From: Cyclospora cayetanensis
Lineage: Eukaryota; Apicomplexa; Conoidasida; Eucoccidiorida; Eimeriidae
Length of the DNA stretch: 64,000 nt
Assembly: GCF_002999335.1 (NCBI RefSeq)
Contig: NW_020312749.1
Location: 120,589 to 184,588, forward strand
Direction of reading: 5' to 3'
Shown: one piece after another, positions 22,785 to 34,161 of the stretch
Layout of the letters: the number at the start of each line of letters is the position of its first letter
Position numbering within the stretch: position 1 is the first letter of the stretch
Translations under genes and position numbers: made by a program
Notes under the pieces: model-generated
Databases searched by the model: none
The model's input: only the letters and a program-made list of their open reading frames with translations
Told to the model about the DNA's origin: nothing

Positions 22785-23227
22785 CAAACAACAGGTACAA
22801 AGAAGCAAACCAAGCAGTCGATTATCTTCAAATGCCCCATTAAATACATATGTTGTAGAAGGAAACTCTGGGGTATAGCTTAGCCCACTGCACCTGGCGT
22901 TAGGTTCACTAGCCTACTTGTCATTGCTTTATCGGCTTATGCTATGCTGCAAAGAGAATATTACATTGCGGAGGAGCCACCACCTGCAGACCGGTGCAAC
23001 GCTCGGAAGAGCCCGGGCATTCCTGTGTGCCGCGTGGGAAAGGTGACGGCGTGCGAGGTGTGCCCTCTATGAAGCCTTTACAAAGGATTTTTTGTAACTC
23101 CATCTAAGGTTTCACGTATCGAGACGTTTCACACCAGGCCTAGTTAAGACTCAGTAGAAAGTTTCCAAGTGCTTCGCAAACGAGCTCCTTCCATCCACAG
23201 CCTACGCCGCCCACAATTCCAACATAA

Positions 23228-23393
23228 GGGGAGAATGGCCGCCAGGGTGCGCGTTACTGCACAATGTAGGCACCATAGTCCCCCAAACAGGCTTCACATA
23301 GCATCTAACGCACACACACGCATAACACACACACACAAATTGCACGCACACGCACACACAAATTGGCATGCCGAGCTAGCGCAACTCGACAGT
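23228..23393 (-). repeat. dispersed repeat family, copy F, expanded by CA repeats
   Basis: Plus strand: AGGGTGCGCGTTACTGC, then CACATAGCATCTAACGC, then an expanded ACACAC stretch, then GAGCTAGCGCAACTCGAC. The CA expansion lies where the other copies have GCGCATGCGTGC or similar. Confidence 0.5.
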
Positions 23394-23560
23394 ACTTAAG
23401 AGCGACAAGCCATGCTAGTTAGTCAGCTCTTAAGTACTTCTGAGCTACATATAACTAATGAGGAGGGCCAAGCTACACTTGGGTACTCTCTGCTACAGTG
23501 GTTGTATCGCTGTACGAATCTAAGAAAGAATCGATTGGTTTTGTCTCTTCGTACGGCCTA

Positions 23561-23707
23561 GCATTGCAGACTACTGATAGCTCGACAGTTAAAGACGAAA
23601 TGTGGTTCGTGTATATATATATGTGCTTAGGTACTATGTGCAACTAGCTATGAATGTTCGGAGTGCTTGAAAGGGGCAGCTACACCCACACTAGCTCTCC
23701 CCCTTCC
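23561..23707 (+). repeat. dispersed repeat family, copy B
   Basis: GCATTGCAGACTACTGATAG, then CTCGACAG, then TGCAACTAGCTATGAATG, TTCGGAGTGCTTGA and CACTAGCTCTCCCCC. Same block order as copy A at 43.9 kb. Confidence 0.6.
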
Positions 23708-25044
23708 TCATGTCAAGTAGTGTGAGCTTTGCGTATAAGAAAGGCGTGAGCCTTTCTGGAAGCTGCCAACAACTTTTTATAAAGTTTTTACTGAGTCCGA
23801 CGTCCAGTGTCTTCCTACAGACACCTTAGATGGCGCTTAACAACGGGTGTACCAAAAACGGGTCTAAGTGTAGCTTTGCTTGATACACTCTTGCACGTGA
23901 AAGAGCCGCCTTGAAAGACAAGGCTGGAAAGGCCTTTCCCCCTTAGACTGCTCAAAGGGCTTGGGGAGAGTGGGGCACCGCACAGCCACAGGAAAAGCAC
24001 TGGCAGAGCACCACGTACAACAGCCATGACCCAAGCATATCAGTTCTACCTGAATTTTTGTCTTGCGACTCAGCAGCGCCTCAAAGAGTACCGGAGAAAG
24101 GGGTTATCGCTACTAGCATAGAGGGGGAGAGGCAGTGCCATGATTGTTCCTCTTAGTTGCACATGCTCTCGATGTGCAGCGGATCCCTGATGTACATAGC
24201 AACTGGCGTGGAATGCGGCTGTTCGCTGAAATCTCTTCACGCTTATTCGCACCGGAATCAGCTCCTCATTTCATCAGTGAATCACACACTTTTGGAGGCA
24301 GAGAGGGAGACAGGCAGAAAACAGACCATGCTTGGTCAGTGGACTTTGGGACGGGGGGCTTCCCCTATGCTAATTCACTAAAGTATCCGAGTCTGCGCCT
24401 TTGCGTTTCCGTTTACCAGTCTTTTGAAGTACCCACATATACATAAGGCCACGCGACAACTGCGGCACAGTGGCGGCTGCAGCAGCGAATACGGGAAGGA
24501 AGATGGCTCATGCAGAAGGTTCTTCGAAAGTTCACCTCGTCAGCAAATACTCTTAGTGGATTTATTGCAATTTGACATACACACAATGAGAAGGAAGAGA
24601 GCTATATATGCTGTCGATGTGCTGTGATCCTGCTTACCACTCTGGCTGCTGCAGCGCCTCACTGGTATGTTCTCCCAGCCGCAGACGTGGGCAGCGGCGC
24701 CAGAGAATCTTTGGCCATTAAGTGAGCCTCTTTTCTGGATTTTATGTGGGCATGTAGACACTAATTTCTTTGAGTCAGCCTGAGCTAGTTTCAATTTCTC
24801 CTGGCACTCCCCCCTGACTTCGAGAAACGCCCGACGGCGCGAGCAGCTACCGTTCATCGCTTTGATTCGGGTTCCAGTGAGTCGGAAACCACCGTATTGC
24901 TTCGCCTCCTCTTTTGCCTGCCCCACCATACGGTGCAGCAGCACCCGTAGCGGCAGCGGCAGCAACTGCTGCCGCTGCAAAACGGCTTTCCAACGTCTCG
25001 CCGATACACCCTGCGCTTTGACACCCGTTCCGCACCAGTCAGAA

Positions 25045-26580
25045 ATGGCCCAGGTTCCAGAGTCGGCAGGGCAGGCGTCTTGTAGCTCCGCCACGGGCGT
25101 CATGAAGGGCATAAAATCTTCGGAGGATCAGCACGCCTGCGGGCAGGGCACCTCCGCCAAGACAACACGGCAAGAGGCAAACTCTCCTCCTTCAACGCAC
25201 AGCGCCAAGAAACGCCCTAATGGGGAATCTGCAGAATCTGAAGGGGGTCAGATGCAATCGACTGGTCAGAAGGCGTCTGCCTCGAATGGGTGCCGCGGCA
25301 GGTCCCCCCTCATGAACAAGGCGATGAGCAAGAGCGTTTCCTCCAAGGCTAAAGAAGACCTTCTCACCACCACTGCAATTCCTCGCGGGTGAGAGAAATT
25401 GCACTGCATCCGAAAGAACGCAACTCCGGAGTGGCCGCTGGGACGCGCTAGAGATACACGCGACGCCCTCCCTGTAGACTTCCCAGGGGTGTTCTCGTAG
25501 AATGCAGGAAGCAGAGAGAGAGAGAGAGTGCAGAAGGAGCACGAGCAAACAGGGCAGGAAGGAGAGGTAGATGAGAAACAGGGTACAGAACGGGTATGCC
25601 TCGATTGACAGCCTCGTCCAGTCCCGTCAGTCATGTCGTTTCAAGGAGAAGGTCTACCGCGCACGATCGGGGGGAAGAACGGGGGGATATCTCCGTTCTC
25701 TGCTTGTTCGATGCGAAGCCACGCATGAGGGCTGCCACAGTTGGAGCTTTCTCTCATCTGGATGCATGCCCCCTTGAGGCAGTCCTTTCTAAGGCATTCG
25801 GCGGGTGTTCTGCTGGCCTGCATCACGGGTGCTTGCACCGCGCCTTGCTTCGTCTATACGAGCGTTCGCAGCTAAATGATCAAAGCGTTGCGGATCCGCG
25901 CAGAATCCCTTCTCCGTTCGCCGTCTTCTGTGTTCGCCCGCTGCGCTCAGGTACTTGGACTACTGGAGCGACAGGCTTGATGAGGCAGTGGCTGACATCG
26001 AGGATAGCGAGGAATTCGATTTGGCCTACAAAAAGCAAGAGCAACGTCTCTTTCCTTTTCGCACGTCTTCCACTGAGTGGACTATCAACGGCGCGCTAGG
26101 CAAGTGACTCTTCTTCGCCGTCACTACTGGATGCCCCTGCTTCCCGTCCCCGTTGGGCTTCCCTTCATCAGGCGTTCGGGGAGAGCTTTTTGTCCGGCTC
26201 TTTTGGTATCTGTATGGCTGTGTGTGTCTGCATTGTGTATATGTGCGTGTGCTTCCATGTGTATGTATGTCTTTGTATATATCTGTATCCGTACGGCCCT
26301 ACATATGTATGTCTGTGTATATATATATCTGTTTGTCTGCGTGTATATGTATATATATATTCTGTATCTGTTTGTCTGTGTGTATATTTATATATTCTGT
26401 ATCTGTTTGTCTGTATATATATATATATTCTGTATCTGTTTGTCTGTATATATATATATATATTCTGTATCTGTTTGTCTGCGTGTAAATATATATTCTG
26501 TATCTATTTGTCTGTGTGTATATTTATATATTCTGTATCTGTTTGTCTGTATATATATATATGTATTCTGTATCTGTTTG

Positions 26581-26617
<37 letters not shown>

Positions 26618-29035
26618 TGTATCTGTTTGTCTGTATATATAGATATATTCTGTATCTGTATGTCTGTATATATAGATATATTCTGTATCTGTATGTCTGT
26701 GTATATATATATTCTGTATCTGTTCGTCTGTGTATATATATATATATATATTCTGTATCTGTTTGTCTGCGTGTAAATATATATTCTGTATCTGTTCTTC
26801 TGTGTATATATATTCTGTATCTGTTTGTCTGTATATATATATATATATATTCTGTATCTGTTTGTCTGTATATATAGATATATTCTGTATCTGTTTGTCT
26901 GCATATATATATATTCTGTATCTGTTTGTCTGTATATATAGATATATTCTGTATCTGTTTGTCTGTGTGTATATACATATATTCTGTATTTGTTTGTCTG
27001 TATATATAGATATATTCTGTATCTGTTTGTCTGTATATATAGATATATTCTGTATCTGTTTCTTTGTATATATAGATATATTCTGTATCTGTTTGCCTGT
27101 ATATATAGATATATTCTGTATCTGTTTGTCTGCGTGTAAATATATATATATTCTGTATCACTTTATGTCTTTCTCTCTCTGCATATATATATATATCTCT
27201 CTCTCTCTGCAGGCTCCTGCGTACTCCTCATGGCGTGGGGGCCGATCGTCATGGCCCTGGGCTTCGTGTTTGGGGGCCTCGCTGGATTCGCCTTGTCTCT
27301 TGCAAACGACATGGGCCGCATCCGACGGAGGCAGTCGGCGGCGAAGAACCAGCGGGTCTGATTCTTACCCCTAGCCCTCGAGTGTAAATAAGCCTCTAGG
27401 TGTTGTGTTCGCGCAAACAGGCGCTGCTAGGACCGCATGCAACCCTGTCGAGAGTGCAGCCGCTCGCCATTTGTAGGAGGGCCCACGCACGCGCCTCCCC
27501 CCCCTCCCCCCTTCGCTTCCTCCCCCCGCCTTCGCCTCCTTCCCCCACCACCCACACAGGCCGCCCTCTGAACGCCTAGCGAGAAGCAGCAGCCTCCAGC
27601 CAACGCCTCTGAGCGGCCTGTGTGTGCAGCACTTTCCTGTCCCTTTCGTTTCTGTGGTTTTGGGGGCGCGCAGCGCCGGATAGACAATCTCATGCGATGG
27701 GCGAACTACCACTTCGCAACGAGCCAGTCGCAACTGCAGCTCATCTTCAAAGTCGTTATGGAATACCAGGTGAGAGAAGTCAAGCCTCTCTGTCCATGGC
27801 ACCATGCTGGCTTGTGAGGCTCCAGTAAGGCTTCATGCATGGAAGAGCGGCGGAAGTGAGGGGGCTGCCCGCGTGTGCGCTTTTGCGTGCAGGTCCTCAC
27901 GCGACTTGGCGGGTCGTCGAAAACGGCCCGATCGCAGTTGAAGCTTCTGTATCATTTCTTGTCAGCAAACACCCCTCGGCGACAATCGCTGCAAACACCC
28001 CCTACAGCTGCACTGACTGTGTGCAGCCCCAAAGGCCGCATGCATTTCGACTCTAGCGTAACCTTCCCCCCCCCCACGCGGCCGTCCGCCTCACTTATAG
28101 GCTGGCAACCCAGAAGCGGCAGGGGGGGCTCTGGCGAGCAGCATCGCGCACAATCGCGGTTGCGTGCTCTTGCGCCTGTCTGCTGCTGCGCAGGCGAAGG
28201 GATGACGTGGGCCAGTGCTTGTGGCACTATCTGGATTACTTCCTGCTCAACTTTCGAAAAATGACGCGAAGCGAGATCTCGATGTGCTTCTTGGTCTGCC
28301 AAGTGTGCACGCAGTGTGTTGTTTCTCTCAGGTAGGCAATAGGGCATGCAGCCCGCTGATGCACCTCTTCGAGTGCCTGCGCTGCAGCCCTCTGCTTTCG
28401 GCCTAATCTCCCCGCGCTTCAGCCTGTGCCTCCAAGTGGCATGCCACTCGGCTTCGAAGCTGGCGCCGTCGAGCAGCAAGGCAGCAGGTAGGGCGTCTGG
28501 CTTTGATGCCGTTTGTGCGCTTAGGAAGAGATTCCCTCCAGTCGTCGATCGCATGCAGACGTTGCTGGATGATGATGCAGTCATGGCCATCTTCAAATCC
28601 GCGAGGGCTACTTCTGCTTGGCGACAAAAGCCCGTAAAGCGCTGCACACGCCATTCGCTCTTGTTCCTCTGCTCCCTGAGCCTCTGTCGGCGTCCACACA
28701 CCTCGCTTCTCGGCTCGTGGCAGCCGTGCAAGCGTTTCTGTTTTCGTTTCTGTTTTGTCTTCTCTCGTGGTTCCGCCGGACGGAAGGGTGCCTAGTCAAG
28801 GCTGCGTCTCTGCGCTGCTGCTGCTGCTGCTCGCGCCTGTCTCTCTCTTTCCTCTCTCTCTCCTCAGGAGGCAGAGAAGGAGCAGAACGCGATTCTCTGC
28901 GCGGACGCGAGCAAGCAAGTGCAGCGGCACGTCATGAAGGGGGGAGACCTGGTACAAGGTGATCGCTGCTCACACACCACTCGGCTGTCAGGCCAGAAGG
29001 GAGCTGGCAGGCAGCAGGCCGTCCATGCTAAATGA
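25045..29035 (+). CDS. unknown membrane protein, eight exons (possibly two genes)
   Basis: Exons 25045-25388, 25951-26099, 27213-27355, 27674-27769, 27893-27960, 28194-28331, 28423-28633 and 28868-29035 close in phase (438 aa). Residues 1-114 are Ser/Lys/Gln-rich and look disordered. An acidic stretch follows (YWSDRLDEAVADIEDSEEF), then a Gly-rich hydrophobic segment (SCVLLMAWGPIVMALGFVFG and on) followed by Arg-rich RIRRRQ, typical of a membrane anchor. The C-terminal 220 residues look helical, with several Cys. The second intron uses a GCAAGT donor and holds a 0.9-kb minisatellite. Doubt: exon 3 reads into a stop at 27359-27361 unless the weak GTCTGA donor at 27356 is used, so a 213-aa protein ending there plus a separate gene starting at ATG 27692 is possible. 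The GTCAGC donor at 27961 is also weak. No family recognised. Confidence 0.55.
26100..26105 (+). promoter_or_regulatory. GC splice donor (GCAAGT) of a GC-AG intron
   Basis: CTAG|GCAAGT has the strong flanking match expected of GC-AG donors. The GT five bases downstream (GTGACT) leaves phase 2 and does not fit the acceptor at 27212; the GC donor leaves phase 1 and does. Confidence 0.6.
26272..27200 (+). repeat. intronic minisatellite, (TA)n + TTCTGTATCTGTTTGTCTG
   Basis: About two dozen tandem units, each a TTCTGTATCTGTTTGTCTG core separated by (TA)n, GATA or GTGTA spacers of varying length (total unit about 28-45 bp). It fills most of the intron 26100-27212 and ends in a (CT)n tract before the CAG acceptor. 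It creates long spurious ORFs on both strands. Confidence 0.95.
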
Positions 29036-29157
29036 GGCGGATTTCCCAGGGTGGCTCCTTCAAAGCTCTGGCCTAAGGCCTAGATAGGGTCTAGATCTGG
29101 CGCGTACGCTGCCTCTTGCCTGCATATTCGGCTGCAGCCTGGCGGGGTGACGCTCCA

Positions 29158-32100
29158 ATGGGAGGAATGGGCAGTGAAACGTCTCAGGAGTCGCAGAGCA
29201 AGAATCAGACTTCCGAAGACGAGCTCAGTGGGGAGGAGGGCGAGTATTCCTCTTTCGACAGTGAACTGTTGGAGCTGACGAAGGTACTTGGGAGTTGGGT
29301 GGGAGGGCAGCAGCGAGAGGAGAGGGAGGAAGCGAAGAGTCGTTCTTCCGCGAGGGAGTGATTTTCGTCCTTGGGGGGCTGTGAAAGACAGGCCATCTTT
29401 CCGAAAAGAAGAGGCGGGATGGCTGCCTCCTGAGGTAGACAGTACAATCTTTGCAGGGTTGCGCGAAAGCGTCGGTGTGCGTGTAGCTCCACACCGCAGT
29501 ACCTGCCGCTTTTTCTTCGAAGAGGCCGTTCCCCCGTTCGCTCTGCTTTCGGTTGATTGTGTGTATAGTGGGCCCTCTAAGGCGCTTGGCCTTGTTCAAG
29601 GATATGGCCGGCTCCGATCTCTTACATCCGCCAATCGGCCTTTTGAGCGCCTTCGTCTAGCCTTCACGCCTTCCCTTCGTGTATGTGTCTGCAGATTAAC
29701 TCCGGCGACCTGAAGCCCAACAGCGAATTCAATGTCGCTCTACCCCCGGATACCTCCCTAGAAGGTTACCGTTCAGCTACGCTTCGTCAGACACCTGCAC
29801 CTCCTAGCAAAAGCGTGCGCAGTGCAGCACTGCCGGAAGCTCCCAAAGCTATTGGGGCTTCTGTGCCTCCCCCTGGTAAGCGAGACGTAGCCTAGGCTCT
29901 ACACGTGTGCATGCAGGGGACTGTACAGCAGCTTCCGATAATCGGGGCCACATAGCATGGGGGTAGGGTGCGTGAAACTCCCATTGCTGGCTAGAAAGGG
30001 GCCTCGGCTAGCTTGCAAGAGGCCTTTTCGCTCATCTGGAAGGGTGCACACTGCCGCTGTCTGTCTGTCGTGCGTCGCACCAGAGAAGGACTTGGTGCGC
30101 TCTAAACGATCGACTCGCCTCGAAAAAAAGCCAACAGAGGGTGGGCAAGGGATCCGAGACTGGCGGGGGGGGTTCCTATTGGGGATTGGGGCCTCAAAAG
30201 GGTGCGTGGGATACCTCATCACCGGGGGATGTGTCGAGACGAGTTGAGCCGATCAGCCGAAATTGGAGAGAGATTAGCATGCACTTGCCCGCTTTTCGCG
30301 TCAAGAAACAACTGAATCTTTTCATGCACAGAAAATAAGAGATGAAGCAATCGCGTTTTTTCCCTTCGTGACATGCCATGTACCCTTTTCGGCTCAGCTG
30401 TGCTTTTTAGGAGTTCGTTGAGCCCCAGGATTAACAGGGCTCCTAATATGCGCTGCTGTTTCTTTTAGTTGGGGTGTCCTCATCGGTGACAATCGAAAGG
30501 CCATGACCTTTTCACTCATGATTTTTTCTGCACCTGTTTGATTCCCTCTTCTGTATTGCTAGGACCTGCCCGTCTGTTCAAGTCATACGAGGACTTGGTC
30601 AACTTCGACACGAGACTGAAGCACCAAACGCCCATGTGCGATTAAAAGGGGGATATCAGTGTAAATAACACGGAATCTGTATTTCTACACAGTTCATGAA
30701 ACCCAGTCCATGCACGTGCGTGCGCTGCCTCAACCTGTTCAGAGGATCTTATGAAATGCAGTTCTTGGAAGAGAAGGAGCCTCATGACTCGTCAGATCCC
30801 ATGTGGGAGCTGACGGTGGATCAGGCAACCATCAAAGTCTACAAATACAACTCGCCAGACTCCCCTGTGGTCATGGTCAAGGCCTACGCAACATTAGAAG
30901 GCATTCCTGTCAAGGTTCTCTGTCATCACATCAGGCATATTCCTACTAGACTAAAATGGTATGCAGACCATGAGCTATGTAGCGCGGTCTTTAGCCTGGC
31001 ATCTGAATATCTGTATGCGCCTTGCTGTTCATGAATACAAGGGCTATTTTTTACAGAGTGTCTTTTTCCTTCATAGCACACCCATGTGGTTGACTCCCGC
31101 AGGTAGAGCTCACCCATACTTACATACACGTGATTCCAACAGTATATAGAGTCGGGTGGAGGGCACTGCGTCTTGCGATTTACCCTCTTGATGTTGGATG
31201 GTAAAGGAAATGCTTTTGCCAAGGTTACCGAGCTGTTAGCTGTAGTCTTTCTCATCTCGGTTTTCTGCCGCCCTCATGGATTAGAGTTCTCGCGTGGAGT
31301 GAACTGTTTGGTGCATGTGTTTCACACGTGGTCCTTGGGTCAGTCTCACCAATCGGCCGCGCTGCATCTTTTTTTGTCTCTCAGGGACACGACATTTGGC
31401 GACTATCGGGTGGTCGAGCAGGATGTCGATGGATGCGAGATGATTTACTGCCTCATGAAGGCGCCGTTCCCAGTGTCCAACAGGGACTTTCTTCAGGTAA
31501 ACGGATGGATGTTCTTGCACTGAAGTCATCTTCGAAAACATATGAACTTTTTGCTGCCCAAGCCGCTCCTCTCATTATCCGCCGCCCCACCATTGCAGGC
31601 GCCGCTGTGCTTTGGTATTCAAGCTGTTGTACACTAACCGTCTCACTGGTCCCTTCCAAGCTGTGCTGGACTGCTACCGATGGTATGGCATGTATCTCTG
31701 CCTGCTCTGTTTGGATTTCCTTGTTCCACGGTGTGTTTGTGTGCATGTAATTTTTTGTCACCCAACCGCATTAAAATGATGAGTATTGATGATTTCCCTA
31801 TTTTCTGCTTTCGTGCTGTTCTTTGTCTGTTGGCAGTGGAGAAGGACCGAAGAAGATCCGGAAGCGAAGGTTACCAAAATGCTAATGCGGTACAAACATT
31901 GGAGCACGTTATTCGAAGTTCCGCATTATTTACGTGCATATGTCGCATAGTCCGCTTATCACGAGCTATGGTTTTACAGTTGGCCTTAGACCTGGATCTT
32001 CATGATGGGGGTTACAGCAGCAGGGAACGCTTGGTACATATCGCAATGCTCTTCTTGGCCCAGCTTGTGTTTCACGCCGAACTTCGGTATACTAAATGGG

Positions 32101-33071
32101 TCTGTCCTAGTGCTTTGCGTCGTGCCATTCTCTATCATAGAGCGCATGAATTGGTTTGTGTTGAATAATCAGAGCGTTGTGTCCTAGCCTGCTTCGTCTC
32201 TTGCGTGGTCTAGGTTCGCCGCCAGCGGCTTGCCTAAGGCTTGCTTCCACACTTATTTCTATCCATTGGTGTTTTGGTTATTTTTACCCGTTCAGATCTG
32301 CTGATCACCCTTCGGTTCCAGAGAAGAGCGGAGTTGTCAGGGCTGAGACGCTTATCTCGGGTGGGCAGCAACACATGCGTAACAAGCCCAGATCTCTCTC
32401 CGTCAACGGGATTAGCGGCCTAAGGGGCGTCAAGAAGTTTCAAAATGTGTGGTGAAAGAATTGGATGGAACCGCTAAAGTCTACAGAGTATATTCCACCG
32501 GGCAGGTAAAGTTTCGCCTGCATGTTTGTGCTCAGGATATATAATGGCGGCACAGCCTAACGACGCTTCTTCGTCGACTCTTTTCATTTTGGCGCAAACT
32601 GATGTAAAGGGTTTAATTCCCAAGGTAGGGAGCCTTACGTATACTCCCATTCCCTTATGCCCAAACTCACGAGAAGCTGCATGCTGCCTAGCTGTGAGGT
32701 CTTGTTTGCCACCACACATACGAGTGAGCTTAACAGAAGTTAAATGTCACATGTCACTTTGTCTGTTGCACTGCATACAAATCAAAGTAGCCTTATTTCG
32801 TGCACATCCCCTCTGCGGTTTGTCTGGGCCCGTCTTTTGACTCTAAAGGGTGCCTTCGATCGGTGGTGCCTGCCAGTCAATGCAGAGATTCTCTATCACG
32901 TTTCACGTGTGTCCTTCGTTCCTGTTTTTGCTGCCTGTGTCTGCGCAGTGGGTTGTCAATACAACTGCGGCACGAGCACCAGTGGGGTGGGTAGACAGCT
33001 TGAAGAAGGCTTGCAAGGCCTACATAAAGCAGTATGGCGATTTCGTGCCACCGTACAATCCGATTGCTTGA
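29158..33071 (+). CDS. START-domain lipid-transfer protein, nine exons
   Basis: Exons 29158-29283, 29695-29875, 30563-30635, 30743-30958, 31385-31496, 31837-31889, 32296-32360, 32536-32624 and 32949-33071 all close in phase (345 aa). Residues 1-100 are acidic, then Pro/Ser-rich, with no signal peptide. The rest is a START domain: WELTVDQATIKVYKY, RLKWDTTFGDYRVVEQ, CEMIYCLMKAPFPVSNRDF, HPSVPEKSGVVRAETLISG, TLFILAQTDVKGLIPK, and the C-terminal helix WVDSLKKACKAYIKQYGDF. START domains carry one lipid (phosphatidylcholine, ceramide or sterol) between membranes. The substrate cannot be read from the sequence. Plasmodium START lipid-transfer proteins are known, and at least one is exported; this one lacks an N-terminal secretion signal, so a cytosolic role is inferred. 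The 30635 (GTGCGA) donor is less usual but required by phase. Confidence 0.9.
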
Positions 33072-34161
33072 AACACGAGAAAAGAACGTAGCAGCACACC
33101 GTGAAGGCAAACGTAGCAGCACGCCTTCCGTAGGAAGCACAACGCTTGGCCTTTACAGTGGAATGGGGTGAATTCATTTAACCCGTATATATCGACCATG
33201 CTCTGTCTCCTTGTCATCAGTCTCTGATTCATCATTTTCTTCAAATGTAATTCTTGCTGGTCACCTTTCATCCTCTTCCCTTCTTCGACTGTATGGCTGC
33301 CGAAAGCGCTTGTTTCTGTATGTAGGGGCTTTAGTGACAAGCCTTCCCAGTCTGATTCAATTCTTGCATTCTGCATTGCATTCTGCTCGCACCCGCCGGC
33401 TGCCGAGGCCAGAAGCAACTGTGACTGTCCGTTATCTGCGGACTGAAATAAGTGGAATAGTATTCTTTCCTTTTCTTTTTGCTGCGTTTGTTCAATGTAT
33501 TATGGACGCTTGCAAGACAGGCGAACCCCACACCGTTTCTCACTGGTCCTGCAGAGGGCAGTGGAGGGTATCTGGCGCTGAGTCGTGTGCTGATCCTTTT
33601 AGCGATGTTGGGTTACAGGGTTTTCTTTTGAGTGGGACGTGCTGCCATCTGCTTCCGCGTTGTTCCATTACCTGACACTTGAGTTTGGCGAAGGCAATGG
33701 TGCGAAATGCTGCGCGTGGCAGCAGAACAATGTGATTTTGAAAATAAACGCATGAGGTTTTGGCGAACTTTTATGGGAACACATGATTAGTTGCGATTAG
33801 TATCCCATTCTGCACATCATATTAAAGGCTAAATGATGTTTAACCACGAGCAGACTAAGAGGGAAATCGAATGCGTAAAACACGTCTCATGAACTAACGG
33901 GGATAACACAAGTACACTGCTGCACAGATGACGTCCCTGCAATTCCAGAGGCATTTAAAGCGCTATCAAACTCGGTTCAACAACGCTATTTGTAGTGAAA
34001 ATGACAAAGGTGTCTGTTTCTTCATCAACGGCGCTCTGCGCAAGCGGTGCGTAATGCGTTCAATCAATGCCATGCGATGGACAGACACCGGAGGGCAATC
34101 TACCTTTGTGGTAGGAATGACTCATCAGGAGGCATGAATTACCCGTTTTAGGGAGGCACAC
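33072..34161. other. intergenic, no gene seen
   Basis: Holds the START gene 3' flank. A plus ORF at 33928-34137 (MTSLQFQRHLKRYQTRFNN) ends near a possible GTGTCT donor, but I found no phase-consistent join to the next gene. Confidence 0.4.

Larger units (their letters stand above)
20900..25044. other. intergenic region with dispersed repeats
   Basis: The first part is the 5' flank of the PX gene. A minus ORF at 21155-21520 (121 aa) holds one strongly hydrophobic stretch (FFARLAALIVFLLLITETFG), and another at 23815-24027 (70 aa) begins with a signal-peptide-like VVRGALPVLFLWLCG. Neither has other support. Four diverged copies of one repeat family lie between 22.3 and 23.7 kb, and 23,308-23,365 is CA-rich. 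No other gene seen. Confidence 0.4.

Noticed and set aside
24540..25112. 190-aa minus ORF
   Set aside because: Overlaps the start of the better-supported plus-strand gene at 25045; composition looks like a shadow frame.
26077..27161. Long ORFs on both strands (266 aa plus, 257 aa minus; YIYI/SVSVCL and RQTDTEYIY repeats)
   Set aside because: Pure translation of the minisatellite inside an intron; no start context or independent coding signal.
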